In this document: in pieces, positions 21,643 through 32,859 of the stretch
Position numbering within the stretch: position 1 is the first letter of the stretch
Layout of the letters: each line of letters opens with the position of its first letter
Origin: Adenophora triphylla var. japonica
Taxonomy: Eukaryota; Streptophyta; Magnoliopsida; Asterales; Campanulaceae
Direction of reading: 5' to 3'
Assembly (NCBI GenBank): GCA_022495995.1
Contig: JAFEMH010007442.1
Location: 1 to 64,000, forward strand
Length of the DNA: 64,000 bases
Notes under the pieces: generated by a model
Told to the model about the DNA's origin: nothing
What the model saw: the letters and a program-made list of their open reading frames with translations, nothing else
Database searches by the model: none
Made by a program: the position numbers and the translations under genes

Positions 21643-22374
21643 ATTTTATAACATAAAATGGAAAATGAGACTCGCTTGTCATTTATACAACAAAACTTTG
21701 TACCAGCTTTCTTTACTTTTTACTCACAACATTTAATTTTCTTTAATTATAATGTAAAGTCATACTGGAAACTTTATTGTGGAACGAGTATTATTTTTAT
21801 GTGGATCACATAAAAATCAAATTAATCAATAATTATGGATGATTTAGCAAAAGACAAATATTTCACACATTATTTCAATCGCAGTCACCTGCATGCATAA
21901 ATGACGGTGCCACGTAAAACCACATCATCATTTATTATAAATAGGGTATCATCATTATTATAATTAGGGGTGTAAATGATTCAGAATTATATTAAATAAT
22001 CAGTTTGGTTTGATTTTCAAGCATGGATAATTTAGATTGGTCCCAAAAATTGATAAATCATATGTTTTGATTTAATTTGTGATCTGACATTTCTATATCA
22101 AATCAGACTAAACCACATTTTAAGATTATGAGACCAAACCACCAAACCAAACCATCAAATCCAACTATGAGACCAAACCGCTGACCGCATATACTAACCA
22201 AAAATGTATATGTTGAGTAATATCTATTGTTGGATCATTAAAAAATCTTTGTTGCATAATACTAATCCCATCCTTCATTTTCCATCTTACAAAATACTCT
22301 CTCCGTCCTATTATGACATTTTTCCCTTTTGTGTGTCTCAATCGAAATATAACAACCTTGATGATGTAAAAAAC
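21643..22374. other. AT-rich DNA with MITE-like fragments
   Basis: 'attaggggtgtaaatga' (21960) with later 'accaaaccaaaccatcaaa' resembles one end of a hAT-type MITE; the partner end is not seen. 'actctctccgtcctattatgacatttt' (about 22297) resembles a Stowaway-type terminus. Both are single ends, so low confidence. No gene. Confidence 0.3.
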
Positions 22375-23655
22375 GTTCGAATCATCCCAAATCAAGCGGT
22401 AGGTTGTATCCTGCATGTTTGAATAAGCCTAAAAAAGAAGAACAAACACGTAAACTAAGTCGTGGCTTTACCGGCGAAGACCCTCCAGCGTGAGAGTAAG
22501 TGTCCGTGTATTGTAGAGAGCAAATCAATTGACAAGAATTTAGGGTCAAGAGAATGCGTGTGTAAAACATACCAGATTTGTGTGAATTATGACTTGTATT
22601 TATAGGTGTAGCATTTAGAGTACTTCCTTGGATATGAAGTTATATGAGAGAAGGATTATAATCCTATTTATATCATACTTCCCCAGAATCCTTGTTTTAG
22701 TAGAATTATATAAACCTTTTACGTATGCCTAGTAGGCTTGCTCCTCGGCATAAGAGGTTGGTCGACATGTGTAAATACCGAGTAAGGAGGTGACCAAGGG
22801 TAGAGAAGCCCATTCCCCTTGTCTTGATGATAACCGAGAAGGCACTGGTCGACCTTTGATAATGCCTTGGTCGGTAGTTTCTTCCTTGCGCTCTTAAGTC
22901 ATTATATTCGCTCTACTATTTCAAGTTTGACATTATGGGAAATGATGATGATGCATGATGAGCATAGGTAGGGAAGCCCATTCCCTATGTCATATTCGGA
23001 CTTTTTACTTTGGGCCCAATCCATTGGGCCTTGCCTGGTTTATGACCCATGGTCGTACTCAATTTATACCGTTTAGTGGCACCCGACTTCCTAGCTTGGC
23101 TTTGCCGAGTAGGAAGTGGTGCTCGTCCTTGGCTTACACGAATATGAAAGGGTTAGCTCGAATTAGGAGGCATCAATCATTTATCCACCGATTATTTGGA
23201 CATTGATGGGCTCCGATATCAATGACGAGACATTCCCATTCGGAACACGCCAGAATATTACGTTCGGATCAATCCCAATCCAGTGGTAGGATGTATCCTG
23301 GATGTTTGAATAGCCTGATAAAGATGAACAAACACGTAAACTAAGCCGGGGCTTCACCGACGAAGGCCTTTTGGTGTGAGAGTAATTGTTCGTGTATTGT
23401 AGAGAGCAAATCAATTGACAAGAGTTTAGGGTCAAGAGAATGCGTGTGTATAACGTACCTAATTTGTGTGAATTATGGCTTGTATTTATAGGTGTAGGAA
23501 ATAGAGTCCTTCCTTGAATAGGAAGCTATATAAGGGAAGGATTATAATCCTAGTTAGATTATAATTCCCCACAATCCTTTTTGTAGTATGATTATATAAA
23601 CCTTCTGTACGTATGCCTAGGAGGCTTGCTCCTCGTCATAAGAAGTTGGTCGATG
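22375..23655 (-). mobile_element. Short LTR-LTR derivative related to Tat-C (minus orientation)
   Basis: 22378-22755 and 23268-23650 are direct repeats with few differences. On the minus strand each carries TATAAATAC and a long leader. Between them (about 23050 on the minus strand) is 'tcgggtgccactaaacgg', matching the sequence before the Tat-C 3' LTR (54088-54106). This suggests a 3' LTR of about 670 bp (23045-22375), an internal region shrunk to about 220 bp, and a 5' LTR cut off at 23655 by the Athila element. Boundaries are approximate. Confidence 0.5.
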
Positions 23656-25072
23656 ATAAATGGATATTCTATAGTCATTTATAGCATTGCACCTTTATAC
23701 AGGTTTTTATGTCAATTCTTTGAACAAATGAAGCTTGGAAAATCTAAGGGACCAAAGCTAAGGAAGGGACAACTTTAAAATGATCATCCAGGCTAAAACC
23801 CAGCTAGAGCGGCCATGCTCTATAAAGTGGAGCGGCCGTGAAACTCCTCCTGTCAAGCCAAAATGGCCCAAATCAATGGAGCGGTCGAGTCTTCAAATCT
23901 GGAGCGACCGAGCAAATCAGGCCAGAGCGGTCGTGCAGCAATTTCTGGAGCGCCCGTGCAGTCTGGCCATTTCGAAATGGAATTTTGCGCCAAGGCTTGC
24001 ACGGCCGTGCAAGTCACAACGCACGGCCGTGCACTTACTGTTACGGGCTGAAAAGGCACCTTTTGAAGACAACTTTTTGAAGGATTGCATCCCTAGCTTA
24101 GATTGCCTATTTAAAGGCCCTTTTGTATCAGTTTTAAGGATCTGATTTTGATAGAAAGCTACTTGATATACATAGAAACACATAGAAAAAACTCTCTAGC
24201 AATTATTACTTCAAAATCTCTCAAAGATTCAACTTACGCTCTTGAAGTTACTTGAAGTATTGATGAAATAAATATATCAAAGTTTATTCTCAGCCTTCGT
24301 TTCCATACAAGCATAAGTTCTTCTATTCCTATCTTCTATATATTTATATATGTTTGTTTTAAACATGAGTCGTAAGTAATCCCCCTAATTCTTGGGGTTG
24401 GAAACTCAAAACGTCTTTATTCATCATCTTTTACAAGTAATGTCATCTTAACAATTCTCTTCATATTAAACTCAAAATGACTTACATTTAGGAGACATCC
24501 AATTTGTATGATTCTAGTTAATCGAGAGAAGCACCTAGCGGAGAATCTTGATTTACGGAACCATATGAAGGAACTAGGTTTCATTGATCATGAGAGTAGT
24601 TCAATGGCCTAGGGATGTTCCTTGAATGGAAAGTACGTGGATTTCCGAACATTAATGGATCCTTACTAATTATGGGCCATCGAGAGATAGGACATAATTA
24701 GTGAAGGATACAAACGCTACTTGCTTGATTGTGAGAAGTAGCGTAGGCTTAATTTACCATCCTTGATTTTGATGAACATTTATATTTTCAAAGGCATGAA
24801 TAATTGATGAATAAATGACTATATGAATTCCAATCCCGAGAATGTTTCCGTATTATAAGAGTTCAATTAAATATTTCTGTGTATGTTTTTATCATTTTCT
24901 AATCTCCAAACTATAGTTCTCCCAATCTCATTTCTATTCCTTAGTAAATACAAATATTTCCCAAAGTAAACCCTGTCCTCGTGGGATCGACCCGTACTTG
25001 CATTAGCTATACTATTATAGCCCGTGCACTTGCGATATTTAAAAAGAACCGTTAGGTTTTGAGATAAAAAGT
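23656..25072 (+). mobile_element. 5' LTR of Athila element (edges approximate)
   Basis: It contains the palindromic motif array (23807-24032), a TATA-like box (24108-24115) and characteristic blocks also in 43560-44949: 'cttggggttggaaactcaa', 'aatcgagagaag', 'aaagtacgtg', 'cgtgggatcgacccg' and 'cacttgcg'. It ends shortly before the PBS. The start is set only by loss of similarity to the left. Confidence 0.6.
23807..24115 (+). promoter_or_regulatory. Eight GAGCGGCCGTGC / GCACGGCCGTGC motifs upstream of TATA
   Basis: Copies at 23807, 23830, 23879, 23902, 23925, 23948, 23999 and 24021. The last two are the perfect 12-bp palindrome GCACGGCCGTGC, 22 bp apart. The TATA-like tatttaaa is at 24108-24115. 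Confidence 0.6.
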
Positions 25073-25075
25073 TTT

Positions 25076-25093
25076 TGGCGCCATTGTCGGGGA
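25076..25093 (+). other. Primer-binding site, tRNA-Asp
   Basis: TGGCGCCATTGTCGGGGA matches the complement of plant tRNA-Asp 3' end (TGGCGCCGTTGCCGGGG) with two mismatches, both transitions. tRNA-Asp priming is typical of Athila elements. Confidence 0.85.
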
Positions 25094-25212
25094 CTTCAGT
25101 TTACTTTTTATATTTGTCCTTACTATATATTTTTGTCTTTAATTTTGATTTTTAAGTTTTTCCTTCCAAAATCTGTTGCGTTTGATTTCTTTGTTGAGTA
25201 TTCTTGCAGTTT

Positions 25213-27276
25213 ATGAAACGGACTCGGATCTTCTTTGACAATTTTGATCCAGAACCTGAAAGAAGCTTTCACGAAAGGCTAAGAAAACTCAAAGAAACAT
25301 TAAATCAATATATGGCGGAAGAGGAACCAGTAACACCTCCTAGGACCCTAAGGGACATCATCAATCCGAGTACCCCAGGAACTAGATCTCCTATAGTTGT
25401 GTCGAACACTAATGCGGCCAACTTTGAAATAAAGCCGCAGCTACTTCATATGGTTATGAATAACCAGTACAGCAGAACTGCTTTCGAGGATCCATATCTT
25501 CATGTACAAACATTTTTGGAATATTGTGACTCAACTCACATTCAGGATGTCACACCGAAAGCAATCAGAATGAGCCTTTTTCCATTCTCTCTGAAGACTA
25601 AGGCAAAACAATGGTTGAACTCGGTCCCCCAGAACTCTTTAACAACATGGGACCAAGTTCAAGAGGCTTTCCTAGGGTGTTTCTTCCCACCAAGCAAAAC
25701 CGCCAAGATTCGTACAAAGATCACCAATTTTTGCCAAACAGGAAGCGAAACATTGTATGACGCTTGGGAGCATTTCAAAGAGCTCCTAAGGATGTGCCCC
25801 CACCACGGGCTTGAAAAGTGGTTGATAGTTCGTACCTTCTACAACGGTCTCACGTTCAAGACTAGAGAGACCGTTGATGCCGCTGCAGGAGGGGCACTAA
25901 TGAACAAAACCGTTGATGAGGCATACGACCTCATCGAAAACATTGCTTTGAACCACTATCAGTGGCCGAATGAGAAGGAGAAACAGCAGGGCACTCCAGG
26001 TAAATATAATGTAGATGCTGTTACTCTTCTTTCATCTAAGGTTGACATGATATTGAAAAAGTTTGAAAATCTTAATGTCAATCCCGTGGCTAACGTCAAT
26101 GTTTTGTGTGAACTATGTGGGTCTAACTCACATAGTACGGATTGTTGTGATTTGCTTGACACTACTTCTAGTGATCAATTAAATTTTATTAATTCTGTTG
26201 GGCAGAAGGGAGGTACGTATTCAAACACATACAACCCCGAATGGAGGAATCACCCCAACTTCTCCTATAAGAATAACAATATTTTAAATCTGCAACCTTC
26301 TACACAACCTCTCGGGTTTACATCAATGAATTTCAATACTAATTCAAATTCTTTCCCTCCCCCTAAATCAAAATTAGATCTTTTAATGGACTTTGTTGTT
26401 GGGAATAAAAATTCTCAAGAAAAGACTAATAACGAATTTAGGGAATGCTTTAAATTTTTGAATGCTAGGTTTGATAACCTAGCCGCGCATAATAAGATGC
26501 TTGAGAATCAACAAGCTCAGCAGACCAACACAATGAGTAGACCACAAGGGAGTCTTCCCGGTCAACCTCAAAGGCCAAATGAGCATGTTAACGTGGTAAA
26601 AACTAGGAGTGATTATGAATTGATAAATGAATACCCTAGTAAAGAAAATATTAGTCCAATCCCGCCGATGATTGAGACTAATACGAACATTGAAAAGGGG
26701 ACAGAATCCCCTAGGCTTGCTAAAAGTTTCGAACCACCTTATCCTCAAAAGGTTGTCAAAAGAGAAGTAAATGAGGAATTTACTGATTTTTTAGGAGTTT
26801 TGGATGATATAAACGTAACCATTCCTTTTTCAGAAAATATACAAGAGATGCCTCATTATGCTAGGCCCTTAAAACAAATGTTTTCAGAAAAAGAGAAACT
26901 TGAAGAATTTGAAAATATCATTCTGGCAGAAGAGGTAAGTGCAATTTTGCAAAACAAACTGCCTCTGAAACTCAAAGATCCGGGAACCTTCTCTATCCCT
27001 TGTTGCGTTGGCAGGTGTAATTTACACAATGCTATGCTCGACTTAGGGGCTAGTGTTAGCATCATGATTTTATCGGTTAGCAAGAGATTAGGAGTGGGGA
27101 AACCTAAACCCACTACCATCTCTCTTCAGTTGGCAGATCATTCCATACAATACCCTATTGGTATAATGGAAAACATGGCCTGTCGAATAGGGAACTTAAT
27201 AATCCCTGTCGACTTTGTTGTCCTCAATATTGAAGAAGACCAAGAAATTCCTGTCATTTTAGGAAGACCATTTTAG
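25213..27276 (+). CDS. gag-pro: Athila Gag-protease polyprotein, open for 687 codons
   Basis: The first ATG (MKRTRIFFDNF) is 137 bp after the PBS start; open sequence extends three codons upstream without another ATG. Residues about 80-260 are the retrotransposon Gag core, ending in the Athila hallmark ENIALNHYQW. Residues about 300-312 are a zinc knuckle, CELCGSNSHSTDC (CX2CX4HX3C). The aspartic protease starts near residue 606 with LDLGASVSIM; DLGA in place of D[ST]G is usual for Athila. It ends in EIPVILGRPF. Gag packages RNA into the particle and the protease processes the polyprotein. One T appears lost right after GRPF, creating the stop at 27274; the next frame continues with protease-tail sequence. 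No RT follows. This is one of the longest unbroken ORFs in the window. Confidence 0.88.
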   Translation: MKRTRIFFDNFDPEPERSFHERLRKLKETLNQYMAEEEPVTPPRTLRDIINPSTPGTRSPIVVSNTNAANFEIKPQLLHMVMNNQYSRTAFEDPYLHVQTFLEYCDSTHIQDVTPKAIRMSLFPFSLKTKAKQWLNSVPQNSLTTWDQVQEAFLGCFFPPSKTAKIRTKITNFCQTGSETLYDAWEHFKELLRMCPHHGLEKWLIVRTFYNGLTFKTRETVDAAAGGALMNKTVDEAYDLIENIALNHYQWPNEKEKQQGTPGKYNVDAVTLLSSKVDMILKKFENLNVNPVANVNVLCELCGSNSHSTDCCDLLDTTSSDQLNFINSVGQKGGTYSNTYNPEWRNHPNFSYKNNNILNLQPSTQPLGFTSMNFNTNSNSFPPPKSKLDLLMDFVVGNKNSQEKTNNEFRECFKFLNARFDNLAAHNKMLENQQAQQTNTMSRPQGSLPGQPQRPNEHVNVVKTRSDYELINEYPSKENISPIPPMIETNTNIEKGTESPRLAKSFEPPYPQKVVKREVNEEFTDFLGVLDDINVTIPFSENIQEMPHYARPLKQMFSEKEKLEEFENIILAEEVSAILQNKLPLKLKDPGTFSIPCCVGRCNLHNAMLDLGASVSIMILSVSKRLGVGKPKPTTISLQLADHSIQYPIGIMENMACRIGNLIIPVDFVVLNIEEDQEIPVILGRPF

Positions 27277-27726
27277 CCACCGCAGGGGCAATAATAGATG
27301 TAAAAAATGGTACTTTCTCTCTTAATGTGGGAAAAGAAAGGGTTGAATTTAATATGCAAAATGATCTCGAGGACATTTTTCAGGAAAAAAATTGAAAACC
27401 CACAACCTAAAGATCAAATATTAAATCATGAAATAGATGAAAAATCTTTAGGTTGTAAGGATAATTTGTTCGATTTTTCTGCTTGTCCCGATACTAACTA
27501 TGCAGCGAAAAAACTCGAAGGAGTAAAAGTGCCAAATAAGAAAGGCACTTCAAAATACCGAATGTGCAAAGATTATAGGCAGCTTACTCCACCGAGAAAA
27601 AGTACGGGATGGAGGATATGTACAAGCTTAAACACTCCGAAAGGTATGCAATGGGGAATTGTTAAAGACAATAGGCCGCCACAATATCACGCATCACCTA
27701 TTTTGATTACCGAAAAGGGGTCGAGC
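27277..27726 (+). pseudogene. Protease tail and unassigned Athila remnant
   Basis: After a 1-nt deletion at about 27274, the protease C-terminus continues (D-V-K-N-G-T-F-S-L-N-V) to a stop near 27394. A second open stretch in another frame (27307-27726) includes YRMCKDYRQLTPPRKS, weakly recalling an RT start, but no palm or YVDD motif follows. I treat it as the junction left by deletion of pol. Confidence 0.45.
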
Positions 27727-27880
27727 TAAGGACCTAAAACAAGCATCATCAGAATGATAACCGATGGATTATTTTTATTTATTTTATTTTATTTATTCAT
27801 AAAATTATTATTATTATTTTATGTTATAACTTTGTTTTGTAGGATTATATATAAAAAAATGAATATGGTGAACAGTGACG
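27727..27880. other. AT-rich spacer
   Basis: Runs of ttattttattt. No gene. Confidence 0.5.
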
Positions 27881-28105
27881 GAGCGGCCGTGCTCTATGCA
27901 ATGGAGCGGCCGTGCAGTTCAGAGAAGCTGAAACTGAGTTGACTCAGCCAAGTGGAGCGGCCGTGCAAAACACAACGCACGGCCGTGCATGTCGTCTGGG
28001 AGTAAGCGTCGCCTACCAAAAGACATAACTCTTCCCTCTCCCCCATTTCTACTTCATCTTCTTCATTCTCTCTCTCTAAACCTCCGCCTCCTACACCTTA
28101 AATAC
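27881..28105 (+). promoter_or_regulatory. Internal motif array and possible promoter before Athila downstream ORF
   Basis: GAGCGGCCGTGC-type motifs at 27881, 27904 and 27955 and the palindrome GCACGGCCGTGC at 27977-27988, the same units as in the Athila U3. They are followed by a CT-rich stretch (28030-28080) and a TATA-like cttaaatac (28098-28106), about 280 bp before the downstream ORF. Promoter role is inferred. Confidence 0.45.
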
Positions 28106-28385
28106 CCCCCAATACACCATTAAATCCGGCCAATCCAGCATTCCTTCATCAAATTCTGTCCTCCAAACACTTACCCATCCCCAAATAACCATCAATTCAC
28201 CTCTATAACCCCAAATAAGCGTCGGTCAGTCAAAAGACATAACTCTTCGAAGTTTTTAACATCAAATTCTCCGGGTAATATACTTCCTCTCTTTCCTTGT
28301 TCTTCAATAGCTAGGTCTTCAATATTTCTGCTATAAAATCACTATGGAATGAAAGGGAAAGTGAAAGGCTACAGATAGGGTCCCT

Positions 28386-28556
28386 AAGAGATCCCGAAAG
28401 GAAGCCACCTCAACCTCTAATTTGAACCCAACTCTTAATAATTTGGGTATTGAATTCAGAGATGCTTCCGAAGTGGCCAGATTTATGGCCCTTCGCTCCA
28501 AGAGAATTAGGCCTACCCAATTCCCGGACACCCTTGCCCTTCGAACCCTAGGAATC
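28386..28556 (+). pseudogene. Athila downstream ORF (ORF2), N-terminal part, split by SIRE insertion
   Basis: 57 codons are open here (KRSRKEATSTSNLNPTLNNL near the start), including an aromatic/basic stretch ARFMALRSKRIRPTQFPD. The frame continues without a break on the other side of the SIRE element at 43277 after discounting the 5-bp target duplication, which confirms it as one interrupted reading frame. Upstream of 28386 the frame is disturbed; a likely start is ATG 28344 or 28349. The position corresponds to the envelope-like/additional ORF of Athila elements, but only a fragment remains and no membrane segment is visible. Confidence 0.5.
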
Positions 28557-29987
28557 TGTTAGTCAAATATATGTTTAAGTTTAGAATTGCTTAATCCCAA
28601 TCATAACAAGCATTAATGTGGACCCCTAATTTAATTAGATCAAATAGAATTTTTCTATGTATGTTAGGTCCCCTTAGTGCATGTGCCAGTGTTTTTATTA
28701 TGTAATTTTCTTAAGATTTGAAGACTTGAAGACCTGAGAATTTCCATCAGTTTGTGAGTTACTTGGTATGAAGCTTCTCTAACCGGTTGAACATCCAACC
28801 TGTAAGACACCTAGCCGGTCACCTTGCCTAACCGTTGCACTGACCAACCAGTCAGGGCCCCTTTACCTATCTAACCGGTTAAGCTTCTCCCACAAGCATC
28901 CTTCAGCTAATCGAGCATTAATTGCCCCCAACTACCAAGCAATCAACTTTAGCTAAAGTTGGTAAAGCAAGCATGCTGACATGACATCTCTGCAACAAAT
29001 CAGTACCTTCTTAGAGAATGTCAAAGTAACCAGTACTCACAGCGCCCCAACTAATCTGTGGAAATCCTCTCTATCCAATCTCAGGCATTTAATGCAAGGA
29101 TCTTCTCATTTAATGCCTGCCAGTCCAAGTCATCATTACAACCTCTTCAAAGACAACGACTCCTTTTCAAAGTTCACTATAAATAGTTTCCTCGGAGCAT
29201 TGAAGAAGGTTGGTGCATTTATGATCTTTGAGAGTGAGCTGCTCTGAACTACCAACCTGCAAATCTACTAGTTCAAAGCATTCAAAGTAAGTCCCATTAT
29301 TCACTAGACATCTCTGTAGGACTTAAACACTGAGCACCTCAATCAATACTGTAGTGTTCCCTTACTAAATTACTCATGGAACACATTGATTGATTCACAC
29401 ACAACACCCTAGAGAAATCAGCTCAACTTGTGAGCACATCTCTACAAAACACCTGGTCATTATTGTAGCACGATCCGTTAGTGGTCACCTTTAGTTTGGC
29501 AGCCTTCAATCATTGGCTTGCAACTTGTAATAGATAGGAACCATTAATATAGTAGTGCACTTTCACAAATCCAAGTTCTGATCAAACTTGGTAGAGGACG
29601 TAGCAGTTATTTAACACTGTGAACCTCTTCAAACCATGTGTCATTTCTTAGTGAGTTTGTTCATTTATTGTTATGTTGTTGTAACTAGTTGATAATCTCT
29701 CAACTGGTCACAACCTATTGAATCAACTTACTGCATAACTTGTTTGTCCTACTAGAAGATAAAATTTGTCCTTGTTTTGTTGCATAAGTTTTAACTTATT
29801 GGCTTTTGGAACTCACTTACCGGTTCTATACTTGTCTAACCGAAAAATCCGCTGTGCAAAATATCTTAATCCGTTAGTGAGTGTTTTACCTTCAAATATT
29901 TTCTAAGCCTAAGTGTTTTTAGTAAAAAGTTTTAAACAGGCTATTCACCCCCCCTCTAGCCTGATTCCTACCATTTGGGACCTAACA
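28557..29987 (+). mobile_element. 5' LTR of SIRE element (1431 bp)
   Basis: TGTTAGTC..CCTAACA ends; nearly identical to 41839-43271. Contains a TATA box at 29179-29186. Confidence 0.95.
28788..29186 (+). promoter_or_regulatory. ACCGGT motif cluster and TATA box in SIRE LTR
   Basis: Between 28788 and 28885 are taaccggtt, gccggtc, taaccgtt and taaccggtt, plus sites mutated in this copy but intact in the 3' LTR (aaccggtaag and aaccggtc, 42070-42140). TATAAATA is at 29179-29186. Confidence 0.5.
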
Positions 29988-29989
29988 AT

Positions 29990-30001
29990 CGGTATCAGAG
30001 C
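29990..30001 (+). other. Primer-binding site, initiator tRNA-Met
   Basis: cGGTATCAGAGC, two bases after the LTR, matches the copia PBS TGGTATCAGAGC except at the first base. Confidence 0.9.
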
Positions 30002-30058
30002 TAGCAATTTTCGAAAATCTGTTTTCCAAGCTTAATCGCTTGAATTGCAAATTCCAAA

Positions 30059-32740
30059 ATGGCAGGAAAAATCATGCAATCATACAACTTGGCAACCGTT
30101 CCCATGTTGAACGAAAACGAATTTCCAGTATGGAAAAACAGAATCATGCGGTACTTGGACTCAATAGATGATAGGTTAACTACTGTAGTCAGAGATGGTC
30201 CCATGACACCCTTGAAAATCAATCTTGCTACCAGAGCACCCAAAGCTCCTCTCATGGATCATGCAGATAGAGCGTCTGAATAAGATTTTGAGGTCTATGA
30301 AACCTATGTGCCAAAACCACGTGAAGAATGGACTGAGGATGACAAACTTTGTGATTCCTTGGACAGAAAAGCTTTGCACATCATAACCTCCGGACTTGAT
30401 GACAGACTATACAAACAAGTACAATGCTATGAGACTGCTCAACAAGTGTGGCAGAGTCTACTCAGATATTTTGAAGGAGATCAAGTGGCAAAGGACAACA
30501 GACTCTACAAAAGTGTAGCTGAGTTTGAGTCCTTCAAGAAGAATCCAAATGAAACGTTAAAGGAAACGTACGACCATTTCTGCGAGGTGAGTAATTCTTG
30601 TGCATCTCTAGGTAGAGTTTACACTATGAAAGACCTAAACATGAGATTCCTCAATTCTCTTGGAGATTTGTGGCATGTAAAAGTTGCTATTTTGAAATAA
30701 TGTCGTGATTTGAACGTTACTCATATCCAGAACATTGTGTCTACTTTGTTTTTATATGAGGAAGAGCTCAACCGGCTGAGTGGAGTTCAAAAACAATTTA
30801 AAAATCTATCTCTGCCAACTCAGAATGAGATCTTCCCTGGTTCTTCTATGCTTACCGGTCAACCTACTACCAATGACTCTCCCTCAATCTCTCAACCTCA
30901 ACCAACTCAAGCCAATACCGCTTCTAATGTGATTTTTGAGGAAGAAGATGAATTTGCTGCCTTCGCTAGAAACTATAGAAAGTTCAAAGAGTTTAAGAGA
31001 TCCCAACAAACTCACAGCAAATCCTTCCAACCCAAATCCTCATCATTCCAAAGATCTGGGAACTTCCAAAAGAAAGGCCAAATCTCAACCTCAACCGATG
31101 GAAAGAATGCCCAAGGTGAGCTTGTGTGTTACAATTGTAGAAAACCCGGCCATTTTGCCTCCAAATGCCCTCAACCTAAATATGATTTTTTGAGGAAGAA
31201 ACCATTCAAGAAATTCCCTAGATCTAAATCTAAGAGCTTAGTTGCCGAGGATGGAACTGAAAAGCTATGCCGCTTGGTTCGAAACCGATTCTCGAGAACG
31301 AGGATGCCGACATAGATGAAGAAGTCGATGTCGCTTTGTTGCTATTGATGGAATCGATGATAAACCCATATCCTTACAGTCACCTATCTATAGACACCCC
31401 AACTCCAATGAACACACATCTTATATTGACCAGACCCCACCTAGGAGATCTCCCTTAACCTACTTTGACGAACCCATTTCTATTTCCAAGTCAGATGAAG
31501 GTAATCCTTATAATTTCAAAATTCAAAACATAGGTGGATCCCTTTATGGTCAGTGTAAAACCATGCCCACTCTCAAACCGCTGATGCAACCAACTCAACA
31601 GACCTATCAAGCTCAAGCCTTACCGATCATCTCTCATCAACCGATGCTTGAAACCTGACCGATTCAATTCTTGAAGCCTCTAACCGAGCCGAGCCTTCAA
31701 CCGATATAATCACTACCAAATTTTGATCCCAATTTTGAACCATCACCTTCTCCCTCTCAGCTTACCATTGACCCTATGCCCAATATGTCAAAGTTTGAAA
31801 TGGCAGAGGTGATGAATGAGCTCTTCTCAGATTTTGAAAAATTAAATGAAGCTCACAAAATTATGGCTGATAATTTTAAAATGATCGCCACTGAAAATGA
31901 CTCTTTGAAAGCTGAAATAAAATTTTTAAAAGAAAGTAAGCTAGAATCTAATCAGTTAAAGAAAGATAATCAAGAACTCACTGAGAGACTAAATATATCT
32001 GTTTGTCAAATTGCTGATCTTGTGTCAAGAAATAATTCTCTTTCAAAAACCATTGACACATTTTCAAAATCCCGAGCTGCTATGGATGTTATCATACAAG
32101 ATCAGTTATCTCCTAACCGAGATGTAACAAGCGGTATAAGCTTTACATCCAAAGAAGAAGAAAAAGACAACATGACAAACCGGTTAGCACAAGTCTCTAT
32201 CGAGAACTTCATGGGTAAGTTTGATGATGCTCAATCCAAATTGATTAAGAGAGAGTTAACTAAACCTTTCCAAGTTGTCCCTCACACCTATCCCAAGGGG
32301 CGGGAACAGATGAAGGCTTATTTGGGCAAAAACAAATCCCAATGGACCAAGGTAGCTGATCCTGAGCTAGGACAATATGTTCCACTCAGTGATGGTAACA
32401 ACAAAGGTGGAATTAAAATTGCTGACCATGTTGCCGGTAAGGAAACCTCAACCTAAGGAAGCCATCACCGAAGGGTACGACCGGCCGACAACCGTCACCG
32501 GCCAACCAACCTGCGAGGGCTCCCCAACCTAAAGGACTTTCCAAACCAACGCAACCGGCCAACAAAGCTAAATCCATCACCTTTGTCCCCAAAGGATCTG
32601 TTTCTCGCTCAATCGCAAACTCCTCTCAAGCAATGGCCATATTCAACATCAACTCATCTAAGCCCTCTCACCATCCTCGAATAAATGTACAAATTGTGGT
32701 TTTATTGGTCACAAGGCTTATGAATGCCTCTTGAAGCACC
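30059..32740 (+). pseudogene. gag: SIRE gag, broken
   Basis: ATG 30059 opens Gag with the copia-type N-terminal domain (NEFPVWKNRIMRYLDS). One frame carries the protein to 31315 but is interrupted by TAA at 30281 and 30698. Zinc knuckle 1 is CYNCRKPGHFASKC (about 31126-31167). A shift near 31265 moves the reading to ENEDADIDEEVDVALL, and another puts a long coiled coil at 31776-32456 (heptads around NDSLKAEIKFLKESK). Zinc knuckle 2 is CTNCGFIGHKAYEC (32696-32737). A C-terminal coiled coil between two knuckles agrees with the long Gag of the SIRE lineage. Particle assembly is the expected role; this copy cannot make it whole. Confidence 0.82.
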
Positions 32741-32859
32741 TATCTCGGACCCACCGAGTCTAAAAGCTCGTGTGGTGGCCAGTATGGCCGCCAAAGAGGA
32801 ACTAACTCTTTGGACCCAAAAGAATAAGGGGGACCATAAGCTTACTGTTTTATTTCAGA

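Noticed and set aside
22955..23206. 83-codon ORF between the LTR repeats
   Set aside because: No recognisable domain; it overlaps non-coding PPT/LTR sequence on the other strand.
28981..29247. 88-codon ORF, repeated at 42263-42529
   Set aside because: It lies inside both SIRE LTRs across the TATA box, with no domain and no sign of codon constraint between the copies.
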